From Lentibacillus cibarius (GTDB taxonomy: Bacteria > Bacillota > Bacilli > Bacillales > Amphibacillaceae), in NCBI RefSeq assembly GCF_005887555.1, contig NZ_VCIA01000001.1, positions 2,604,001 through 2,668,000 on the forward strand: a stretch of 64,000 nucleotides of DNA. Direction: 5' to 3'. Positions 56,998-64,000 of this stretch are shown one piece after another (within the stretch, counting starts at the first letter, position 1; the number at the start of each line of letters is the position of its first letter). The notes under the pieces are model-generated. The model was not told the origin of the DNA and did no database searches. It saw only the letters and a list, made by a program, of their open reading frames with translations. The position numbers and the translations under genes were made by a program.

Positions 56998-58237
56998 AAT
57001 CATTTATTTTTTCAATTAATAAATCTAAGTATAGTGTAATTTTTTGGTTGGTGTCTTTTAAGTCAATTTCTCCAATGTCAGTAATGCGCTTCAACCGATA
57101 ATTTAGCGTGTTAGTATGGACGTGTATCTGTTTGGCCGCATTGTGAACATTACTGTCACAATCCAGGTATGCATGAAGTGTTTTTACTAGCGCGGAGCCG
57201 TTTTTCTTGTCATAGGCCCTTAATCGTTCAATCGCGTCGTTTCGGTAATTATCACGATTCCTAATAGCGTTTAGATCTTGTAAAAATTGATATATGCCAA
57301 GTTCATGGTAGCCATAGACATGCTGTAATGAATCCGGTAACTGTTCTTTTAGTTCAAGAACCTTCATTGCCTGTCTGTAGCTGTCTTTCATATTTTCGGG
57401 TGAGTCGTAAGTGAGGCCGAAACCTCCCTTAACATGACCAATGTTTAGCCTTGCTGTCAACTTTTGTATAAAGTCCTGTATCAATGTTTTCAGTTTATTA
57501 TTGGGATTGGGCGTGGATTCTAGGTTTACAAGCATAATTAGTTGATTCTCGTTGAAAATCCGGCAAACAGCATACGGTTGATATAATGTTTCAATTAAGT
57601 AATAGGCATGTTTTTCAATTGTCGGGGTAATATCGTAACTAATTTCAATCATGGCAATGCACAGGGAATTACCGAATGCTAGGCCAAAGCGTTTAGCTTG
57701 TTGGCTGATTTCACCTGGTTGCTGCAAATGGCCGACTAGCAGCTGCCAAAAAAATTCCTGATAGCTTTCCTCGGATTGTTTCTTTTTGAGGTGATGCTGG
57801 TGCAACTGATTTTTAACGAGTTTGGCAGCATCTTTCATTAGCGACATTTTTTCATTTGTAATTGTTGTATCATTTGTCTGCGCCCAGATAAAGCCAAGCA
57901 CGTCATGATGCTTATGGACTGACACGGCAATGCGGTTTCCCAGACCAACCTTTTCAATTGCGGGGACAAAAACGGGGTCATTGCTTTCGAACAAACGTGA
58001 CATGACACCACTTTCCCAGAGACTCGTAATGACATCTTCCGGTACACTTCTCCGCATAATCGTCGCTATTCTCGCCTCATCAACATTTTTATCATGTTTG
58101 CTGTACGAAATAATCCGGTGATTGGCGTCCTCGATAGTAATCGGGCATTCCAGTATTTCTGCAATGCGATCGGCCAGTCCTTCCGGTGAATCCAGTGTAT
58201 CCCGAGATGTTTTTGAGTAATCGGCAGAATGGCTCAT
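56996..58237 (-). CDS. PucR/CdaR-type regulator, probably AdeR (activator of ald)
   Basis: A 413-residue transcription factor with an N-terminal GAF-like sensor region (ECPITIEDANHRIISYSKHD) and the C-terminal HTH_30 domain (VKTLHAYLDCDSNVHNAAKQ, IHVHTNTLNYRLKRI). B. subtilis AdeR (YukF), which sits by ald and activates it in response to alanine, has this form and position. ATG 58237 follows AAAGGAGAC by 8 bases; the frame runs 36 codons further upstream. Confidence 0.85.
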   Translation of the reverse strand: MSHSADYSKTSRDTLDSPEGLADRIAEILECPITIEDANHRIISYSKHDKNVDEARIATIMRRSVPEDVITSLWESGVMSRLFESNDPVFVPAIEKVGLGNRIAVSVHKHHDVLGFIWAQTNDTTITNEKMSLMKDAAKLVKNQLHQHHLKKKQSEESYQEFFWQLLVGHLQQPGEISQQAKRFGLAFGNSLCIAMIEISYDITPTIEKHAYYLIETLYQPYAVCRIFNENQLIMLVNLESTPNPNNKLKTLIQDFIQKLTARLNIGHVKGGFGLTYDSPENMKDSYRQAMKVLELKEQLPDSLQHVYGYHELGIYQFLQDLNAIRNRDNYRNDAIERLRAYDKKNGSALVKTLHAYLDCDSNVHNAAKQIHVHTNTLNYRLKRITDIGEIDLKDTNQKITLYLDLLIEKIND

Positions 58238-58499
58238 GAATATGTCTCCTTTATTCATGGAATACCCCTCCATCATACCACGGTCTTGTTCGCAAGGAAA
58301 CTTTAATATTCTGGCGGAGTCATTTGGCACAGAGGAAATTTGCATTATTTTGTGTAATTAAACAAATAATTAACGTTAAGTTTTATCTATTTACTAAACA
58401 AAAGGTGAATCTATCGTGGTATACTAAAAATAGTATAAATTTTTCAATGAAAACGTTTTACCATAGTCAACTGGTTATCGGCATCTAAAGGGGGATACG

Positions 58500-59597
58500 A
58501 TGAAAAAAATACTACAAATTGCAAGCGCTTTTATTGGAATTATTGTTGGAGCCGGGTTTGCTTCGGGGCAGGAAATTATGCAATACTTCACTAGCTACGG
58601 CTACCTTGGGACAATAGGTGCAATCGTTGGAACGGCTTTATTTGCATTTCTTGGGATGACTATCATGAGGGTTGGTACCCGAACACAGGCAGTATCACAT
58701 AAAGAAGCTGTTTACACAATTAGTGGACGCTATCTCGGGGTGATTGTGGATTATGTTCTCATTTTCACATTATTTGGCGTAGGGGTAGTGATGATTGCCG
58801 GTGCGGGTTCGATACCAAGTCAGCAATTCGGGCTACCGTCAGCTTTCGGGATTATTGTGATGACTATTTTGGTTATTGCGGTTGTCATGATGCGAATTGA
58901 TAGGGTAGTTAAAATCATTGGTAGTATAACACCGTTTTTAATATTTGCTGTATTGCTTATTTCGGCTTATAGCTTATTTACAATGGAGACACCGTTCAGT
59001 GGTCTTGTAGAAACAGCTAAAGAGCAATCGTCTGCTTTATCGAGTTGGTCTACTTCGGCTGTAAATAATTGGTTTATATCGGCTGTTAATTATGTTTCGT
59101 TCAACCTTGCAGTTGGTGCCTCCATGTCACTGTTAATGGCCGGGAATGAACGCAATGAAAGGGTTTCAGCCATTGGTGGTCTCTTGGGAGGTCTCGGCAT
59201 CGGAATTCTGATTGTACTCAGCCATTTAGCAGTCTTTTCAAAAGTCGATGTTGTAGCAAGCTTTGATATGCCAATGCTGAAGATTGTTGACGATATTTCT
59301 CCAGTGTTGGGTAATGTTTATGCGATTATTTTATTTGGCATGATTTTCAATACAGCGGTAAGTATGCTATTTTCGCTGACAGCACGGTTCACAAGCGTGG
59401 GGACAAGCCGTCATAAACTATTCGCACTGATCGCCGGAGCTGTTATGTTCTTCTTAAGTTTTGCCGGCTTTAAAGACCTTGTCGCTTTCTTCTATCCACT
59501 AATCGGAGCGCTTGGACTATTCCTGATTTTAGCGTTAATTGCTGCATCGTTTCGAATGCCAGCGAAAAACGAACAGCAAAAAAGAGCTTCATCTTAA
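58500..59597 (+). CDS. YkvI-like transporter of the LeuT-fold type
   Basis: A 365-residue protein with about ten membrane helices. It opens with ASAFIGIIVGAGFASGQEIMQYF, a broken-helix motif (GAGFASGQE) typical of the YkvI family related to amino acid/polyamine carriers. The substrate is not known. It is divergent from the adeR-like gene, so import or release of an amino acid such as alanine is conceivable but unproven. ATG behind AAAGGGGGA. Confidence 0.8.
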   Translation: MKKILQIASAFIGIIVGAGFASGQEIMQYFTSYGYLGTIGAIVGTALFAFLGMTIMRVGTRTQAVSHKEAVYTISGRYLGVIVDYVLIFTLFGVGVVMIAGAGSIPSQQFGLPSAFGIIVMTILVIAVVMMRIDRVVKIIGSITPFLIFAVLLISAYSLFTMETPFSGLVETAKEQSSALSSWSTSAVNNWFISAVNYVSFNLAVGASMSLLMAGNERNERVSAIGGLLGGLGIGILIVLSHLAVFSKVDVVASFDMPMLKIVDDISPVLGNVYAIILFGMIFNTAVSMLFSLTARFTSVGTSRHKLFALIAGAVMFFLSFAGFKDLVAFFYPLIGALGLFLILALIAASFRMPAKNEQQKRASS

Positions 59598-59641
59598 TAA
59601 ATAGACAGCGGATCTCTGCTAAATATGGATGAACTTAACTG

Positions 59642-59680
59642 AAATCAAAAGGTGTACCGATACGGTATGCCTTTTGATTT
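59642..59680. terminator. Terminator of the YkvI-like gene
   Basis: AAATCAAAAGG-TACC pairs with CGGTA-CCTTTTGATTT. Confidence 0.82.
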
Positions 59681-59778
59681 GCCTAATTGTCTATTCCGGC
59701 GGACAGGTAAGTATATTGAATGATGCGATCATAGTACCGTGATTCTTCTCCTGCGAAAGACCACACCTGCTGTTAACT

Positions 59779-60486
59779 TCATCTGGCATTATCCCATTCT
59801 TGAAGCACGTCGCCGATTTGCCGGTGATGAATGACTTTGTCGGCAAACTTGTCCAGCTCGGTCGGTTCGCGGTTGACAATCACCAGCTTTGCGCCATTGT
59901 CTTTAGCGATAAGCGGGAATTGATTGGCTGGTGTCACGCTGAGCGATGAACCGAGCACAATGAATAAATCAGCCTTTTCAGCCTCAGTGAGCGCCGTTTG
60001 AAAGGCTTGCTGCGGTAAGGTTTCCCCAAATAGCACGATGGAAGGACGCAATATCCCTCCACATTCGCAATAGTAATCACGATCGACGTATGCTTCACTG
60101 CTGTATTTGCGTCCACACGACTGGCAATGCAACTTTTGCAAGGTCCCGTGCAGTTCAGCCACATGCTTACTGCCGGCAACCTGATGAAAACCGTCTACAT
60201 TTTGTGTGATGATGGACTGTATAAGCCCTTGGTTTTCCCAATCGGCTAGAATCTGATGGCCTTTATGGGGCTTATAATCTTTCACATTAAGAACGCGCGA
60301 ACGGTAAAAGTCAATGAATGCATCCACATTATTATTTAATGCGTCCGTATTGGCGATTTTACTCGGATCCTGTTTATTCCACAGGCCATGGCTGGACGAG
60401 CGGAAATCAGGCAGACCGCTTTCAGTGGACATACCAGCACCGGTGAAAATGACCGTGTATCGTGATTGATTAAGCCAATCGTTCAT
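59779..60486 (-). CDS. NAD-dependent protein deacetylase (sirtuin)
   Basis: A 235-residue class U-type sirtuin. FTGAGMSTESGLPDFRS at about 14-30, ITQNVDGFHQVAGS with the NAD-binding N-x-D, the catalytic His in ELHGT, four zinc cysteines (CQSC and CECG), and VLGSSLSVTPA. It removes acetyl groups from lysines in proteins such as acetyl-CoA synthetase. ATG 60486 follows GGAGGC; the frame runs seven codons further. Confidence 0.94.
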   Translation of the reverse strand: MNDWLNQSRYTVIFTGAGMSTESGLPDFRSSSHGLWNKQDPSKIANTDALNNNVDAFIDFYRSRVLNVKDYKPHKGHQILADWENQGLIQSIITQNVDGFHQVAGSKHVAELHGTLQKLHCQSCGRKYSSEAYVDRDYYCECGGILRPSIVLFGETLPQQAFQTALTEAEKADLFIVLGSSLSVTPANQFPLIAKDNGAKLVIVNREPTELDKFADKVIHHRQIGDVLQEWDNAR

Positions 60487-60546
60487 TATGTTCGAGCCTC
60501 CATACATAGGTTTTTAACTAAATATATCATGTTACAGGATGGTCAT

Positions 60547-60582
60547 AAAGTTTGGCGTTTTTATCGTAAACTTTGGCGATTT
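60547..60582 (-). repeat. Two-unit 21-bp mini-array 4
   Basis: On the minus strand the core CGCCAAA(G/C)TTTA occurs twice, exactly 21 bases apart (plus-strand GGCG with C at 60556 and 60577). It lies just behind the rocR stop. The core resembles that of array 2 (ACGCCAAAT). With two units chance is harder to exclude. Confidence 0.6.
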
Positions 60583-60589
60583 GAACGCT

Positions 60590-61999
60590 CTACAGTCCAA
60601 ACTTCCGCATTCGGTATTGTAAGCTTTGTCTGCTGATGCCAAGTTTTTTTGCGGTGTGAGAGATATTATTCTTGTTCTCGATCAGTGCTTGCTGAATATA
60701 AAATTTTTCCGCTTCGGCCATTTTTTCTTTTAATGGACGATTTTCGACACCCTCACCACTCAGGTTTAATAGGCTGCTTGGAAGTTTGTCCGCGTCTTGC
60801 TGATATTTTTTCCGGAATTTCATGGGTAAGTTACCTACAGTAATGGAATCCTCGTCAAGAATAAGGTTCATGGCGCCTTCAATAGTATGCTCTAGTTCAC
60901 GCACGTTACCAGGCCAATCATGCTCGTGAAGAATCTGCCTGGCTTCGGAGCTGATACCTTTTACATCCATTTTAAATAGTTTGTTGTATTTTTCGATAAA
61001 GTGCTTTGTTAACAAGTCTATATCTCCTTTACGCTCGCGCAATGGCGGTACAAATAGAGATACCACACTCAGTCGGTAAAACAAGTCTTTTCGTAAATGG
61101 CCGCTGGAAATAGCGTCGATGGGGTCTTCATTAATAGTTGTGATAATACGGACGTCGACTTTTTTGTCTTTCAGGTCTCCAATTCTTCTGATTGACTTTT
61201 CCTGAATGACTCGTAACAGTTTTGCTTGCAGAGAGGGATCAAGCGAGTTGATCTCGTCCAGCAGCAATGTGCCGCCATCCGCTTGTTCAAAGAGTCCCGG
61301 TCGATCAGTCGCTCCGGTAAACGCGCCCTTTTTCGTGCCGAACAGAAGACTTTCCATTAGGTTATCCGGAATAGCGGCACAGTTTTGCGAAATAAAAGGT
61401 GCGCTTGAGCGTGCGCTGCCATTGTGGATACTTTGTGCGAACAATTCTTTCCCTGTGCCAGTTTCGCCGGCGACCATGACGGATGACGTCGTTCTTGTCG
61501 CCCGTTTTGCCTCGTCGATGACAGTAAGCATTGGTTCGCTATGTCCGATGATTTTGTCAAAAGTAAAGTTTGTGTTTTGTTTATTTAATACGTTTTCCTT
61601 AATAACATGTTCCAGTTGTGTTACATCACGGGCGATTTCGACAGCACCTGTAATTGTGCCGTTTTCGATAATTGGGAATGAGTTGTTGATGGTTGTGATT
61701 TCTTTTCCTTTATAGTTAAAATACGTTTGCTTCGTATTTTTGGTAGATTTACCAGTCGTTAGTGCCTGTACAAGTGTACTGCTTTGGCTATCCCTGAACT
61801 TGAAAACATCGAGTAAGTTTTTTTCAAGAACATCCTCGCTTCCCATGGATTCAATCTCCATCATTTTTTTATTATAAATAATGGTTTCACCGTTTTTATT
61901 AATGACATGAATCCCTACGTCAACGGCATCGAGCAGCTGCTGATAAAGAGCATTCATGTTAATTGGTGTCTGGACATCTCGTTGATTATTAATCGGCAT
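60590..61999 (-). CDS. rocR: RocR-type sigma-54-dependent activator of arginine catabolism
   Basis: A 469-residue enhancer-binding protein: N-terminal PAS-like sensor (about 15-130, LLDAVDVGIHVINKNGETII), AAA+ domain (about 145-380) with GETGTGKELF, the sigma-54 contact loop GAFTGA and DEINSLDP, and a Fis-type HTH at the end (ISHTAKKLGISRQSLQYRMRK). RocR senses ornithine/citrulline and drives roc operons. It is divergent from rocD, and two dyads that fit its binding site lie between them. Confidence 0.95.
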   Translation of the reverse strand: MPINNQRDVQTPINMNALYQQLLDAVDVGIHVINKNGETIIYNKKMMEIESMGSEDVLEKNLLDVFKFRDSQSSTLVQALTTGKSTKNTKQTYFNYKGKEITTINNSFPIIENGTITGAVEIARDVTQLEHVIKENVLNKQNTNFTFDKIIGHSEPMLTVIDEAKRATRTTSSVMVAGETGTGKELFAQSIHNGSARSSAPFISQNCAAIPDNLMESLLFGTKKGAFTGATDRPGLFEQADGGTLLLDEINSLDPSLQAKLLRVIQEKSIRRIGDLKDKKVDVRIITTINEDPIDAISSGHLRKDLFYRLSVVSLFVPPLRERKGDIDLLTKHFIEKYNKLFKMDVKGISSEARQILHEHDWPGNVRELEHTIEGAMNLILDEDSITVGNLPMKFRKKYQQDADKLPSSLLNLSGEGVENRPLKEKMAEAEKFYIQQALIENKNNISHTAKKLGISRQSLQYRMRKFGL

Positions 62000-62044
62000 G
62001 CTATCACCTCATTTATTTATAGTTTACTAGATACCTAGACAAAT

Positions 62045-62061
62045 CGCAAAATTTATTTGCA
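62045..62061. promoter_or_regulatory. RocR upstream activating site 1
   Basis: CGCAAAATTTATTTGCA, a near-perfect dyad of the kind bound by RocR in B. subtilis. Confidence 0.78.
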
Positions 62062-62086
62062 TGAAGTATCGTTAACCCCGCCTTAT

Positions 62087-62103
62087 TGCAAAATTAATTT
62101 GCA
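62087..62103. promoter_or_regulatory. RocR upstream activating site 2
   Basis: TGCAAAATTAATTTGCA, a perfect dyad apart from the central base, 42 bases after site 1, so both lie on the same helix face. Confidence 0.82.
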
Positions 62104-62155
62104 CAAAATTCCTTTTTATTTTCTGGAAATCCTACTATTACAATGTTTGATATGT

Positions 62156-62171
62156 TGGCATGGAATTTGCA
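62156..62171 (+). promoter_or_regulatory. rocD: Sigma-54 (SigL) promoter of rocD
   Basis: TGGCAT at -24 and TTGCA at -12 with five bases between; both invariant GG and GC are present. It lies 37 bases before the rocD start. Confidence 0.92.
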
Positions 62172-62207
62172 TATTATATGGTGGAAGAACATTTAGGAGG
62201 TTATGTG

Positions 62208-63416
62208 ATGAAAGTAAATACATTCAATCAAACAGAGGAAATTATTGAACAAACTGACCAGTATGGTGCGAGAAACTATAAACCGCTTCCTGTTGTTGTA
62301 TCTGAGGCAGAAGGAGTCTGGGTAACCGATCCGGAGGGTAACCAGTATATGGATATGCTTAGTGCCTACTCTGCAGTGAACCAGGGGCACCGTCATCCGA
62401 AAATTATGGAAGCCTTTAATCGTCAGGCAGGACGTGTTACACTGACATCACGTGCATTTCACAATGACCAGCTAGGGCCATTTTATGAAAAGGTTTCCAA
62501 GCTGACGAATAAAGACATGGTACTGCCAATGAATACAGGGGCTGAGGCAGTTGAAACAGCTATAAAAGCTGCACGCCGCTGGGGGTATGACCAAAAAGGC
62601 ATTGCAGATGATCAGGCCGAAATCATTGCGTGTGAAGGTAGCTTCCATGGCCGGACAATGGCTGCGATTTCCATGTCAGCAGATCCGGATAACAAACGTG
62701 GCTTCGGTCCAATGCTACCGGGGATTAAAATCATTCCTTACGGTGATATTGACGCGCTGAAAGAAGCAATTACGCCAAACACCGCCGGATTTATCATGGA
62801 GCCAATTCAGGGTGAAGCAGGTATTATCATGCCCCCTGAAGGTTTTCTGAAAGAAGCTTCTGACGTTTGTCGAGAAGAAAATGTCCTGTTTATTGCTGAT
62901 GAAATTCAAGCAGGTCTCGGACGTTCCGGTAAAATGTTTGCTTGTGACTGGGAAGGTGTGACACCGGATATGTACATCTTGGGCAAAGCGCTTGGTGGCG
63001 GTGTGATGCCAGTTTCCTGTGTAGCAGCGAATGAAGGGGTGTTAGGCGTGTTCAACCCTGGATCCCACGGGTCTACATTCGGCGGGAATCCATTGGCATG
63101 CGCGGTGTCCATTGCAGCACTGGATGTCATTGAAGAGGAAGAACTGGCTGCACATTCCAACCGGCTTGGAGACTATTTTCAGAGCAAACTGAAAGAGATC
63201 GATAATCCTATCATCAAAGAAGTTCGCGGCAAAGGCTTATTTGTCGGTGTTGAGCTGGATGAACCGGCGCGACCGTATTGCGAGCAGCTTAAGGAAGAAG
63301 GACTGCTATGCAAAGAGACACATGACAATGTCATTCGCTTTGCACCACCGCTTATTATCAGTCAGGAAGAGCTTGACTGGGCAATCGAGAAAATTTATCA
63401 AGTTTTATCAAACTGA
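62208..63416 (+). CDS. rocD: Ornithine aminotransferase
   Basis: A 402-residue PLP enzyme that turns ornithine into glutamate semialdehyde in arginine breakdown. [64 protein letters not shown] (PLP aspartate) and [14 protein letters not shown] (Schiff-base lysine) are present. ATG 62208 follows AGGAGGT by 8 bases; the frame continues upstream through the promoter. rocG follows after 33 bases. Confidence 0.96.
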   Translation: MKVNTFNQTEEIIEQTDQYGARNYKPLPVVVSEAEGVWVTDPEGNQYMDMLSAYSAVNQGHRHPKIMEAFNRQAGRVTLTSRAFHNDQLGPFYEKVSKLTNKDMVLPMNTGAEAVETAIKAARRWGYDQKGIADDQAEIIACEGSFHGRTMAAISMSADPDNKRGFGPMLPGIKIIPYGDIDALKEAITPNTAGFIMEPIQGEAGIIMPPEGFLKEASDVCREENVLFIADEIQAGLGRSGKMFACDWEGVTPDMYILGKALGGGVMPVSCVAANEGVLGVFNPGSHGSTFGGNPLACAVSIAALDVIEEEELAAHSNRLGDYFQSKLKEIDNPIIKEVRGKGLFVGVELDEPARPYCEQLKEEGLLCKETHDNVIRFAPPLIISQEELDWAIEKIYQVLSN

Positions 63417-63449
63417 AGAACAATATGAAGCAAGGAAGTGAATGGAAAA

Positions 63450-64000
63450 ATGGCAAAAGCAATCGTGAATGAACAAGCAGAAGAATCGTTGGATTTAACA
63501 GCGTCCACACAAGTGATTATCAAAGAGGCACTGGATCACCTAGGCTACCCGGATGAAGTTTTCCAACTGCTGAAAGAGCCGATGCGCAGGCTTACTGTAA
63601 GGATACCCGTTAGGATGGATGATGGCAGCATTAAAATTTTCACCGGCTTTCGAACCCAGCATAGTGATGCAGTCGGGCCGACAAAGGGCGGTGTCCGGTT
63701 TCATCCGGAAGTTACCGCGGAAGAAGTCGATGCGCTTTCCATGTGGATGAGTCTAAAAAGTGGTATACCGGACATTCCGTATGGCGGTGGTAAAGGTGGC
63801 ATTATATGTGATCCAAGAGAGATGTCCTTTCGGGAGTTAGAGGGACTAAGCCGTGGATACGTTCGCGCCATCAGCCAAATTGTTGGACCAACGAAAGATA
63901 TTCCGGCACCGGATGTGTTCACCAACTCGCAAATCATGGCTTGGATGATGGATGAATACAGCCGGATCAGTGAATTCGATTCTCCGGGCTTCATTACTGG
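63450..64000 (+). CDS. rocG: Glutamate dehydrogenase, N-terminal part (runs off the window)
   Basis: 183 codons are visible. RIPVRMDDGSIKIFTGFRTQ, GPTKGGVRFHPEVT, MSLKSGIPDIPYGGGKGGI with the catalytic and substrate lysines, and DIPAPDVFTNSQIMAWM match Bacillus RocG/GudB. It breaks glutamate down to 2-oxoglutarate and ammonia, the last step after RocD. It is probably co-transcribed with rocD from the SigL promoter. In B. subtilis rocG is a separate unit, so the rocD-rocG order here is noteworthy. Confidence 0.94.
   Translation, partial: MAKAIVNEQAEESLDLTASTQVIIKEALDHLGYPDEVFQLLKEPMRRLTVRIPVRMDDGSIKIFTGFRTQHSDAVGPTKGGVRFHPEVTAEEVDALSMWMSLKSGIPDIPYGGGKGGIICDPREMSFRELEGLSRGYVRAISQIVGPTKDIPAPDVFTNSQIMAWMMDEYSRISEFDSPGFIT

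Overview
The window looks like chromosomal DNA from a spore-forming, salt-adapted Bacillaceae bacterium (Lentibacillus/Virgibacillus/Oceanobacillus type; genus is inferred, not shown). Signs are the ribosome binding sites (AGGAGG-like, with many TTG and GTG starts), the spore genes sspP and a Spo0E-type phosphatase, Bacillus-type genes (ypsA, csaA, ppaC, serA, ald with an AdeR-like regulator, rocR-rocD-rocG), and a glycine betaine set (gbsA, gbsR, an OpuAC-type lipoprotein, a BCCT carrier).

Layout. 0-8 kb: the edge of a McrB-like restriction gene, a polysaccharide deacetylase, a tRNA-dihydrouridine synthase and an aldo/keto reductase. Then comes a PAP2 phosphatase gene broken by a nested insertion: a GC-rich dispersed repeat that itself carries a 2.1-kb IS1182-type element. 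8-17 kb: a DUF4317 gene, a sulfolipid-type pair (sqdB-sqdX) with a GtrA membrane protein, a PAS-GGDEF diguanylate cyclase and a frameshifted cation-efflux gene. 17-26 kb: an amino-acid oxidase, ppaC, a three-gene operon (M20 hydrolase, GNAT, NSAR/MenC) fitting the N-succinyl route from D- to L-amino acids, a TatD nuclease gene split by the same dispersed repeat, a Dph6-like enzyme and ypsA. 26-34 kb: two paralogous NERD-domain genes on either side of the glycine betaine genes, each ending in or next to an array of short direct repeats with an exact 21-bp period. 34-44 kb: an ABC exporter, a YsaA/SerB-like phosphatase, a PAS-GGDEF-EAL protein and an aminotransferase-serA operon. 44-54 kb: a SOD-like lipoprotein, a ketopantoate reductase-like enzyme, the BCCT carrier, csaA, a 3-hydroxybutyrate dehydrogenase/thiolase pair with one frameshift each, and a GlcD-type oxidase. 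54-64 kb: a CtaG-like protein, a 16-unit 21-bp array, the Spo0E-like gene, ald with its regulator, a YkvI transporter, a sirtuin, and rocR-rocD-rocG with a clear sigma-54 promoter.

The most unusual signal is the set of 21-bp-period arrays (26.87, 33.33, 54.73 and a two-unit form at 60.55 kb). The core sequence differs between arrays but the spacing is identical to the base, and two of the four directly follow NERD nuclease-like genes. The second theme is genome decay and mobility: one GC-rich repeat family has entered two coding sequences here, and three further genes carry single-base frameshifts. The frameshifts may be real or may be sequencing errors.
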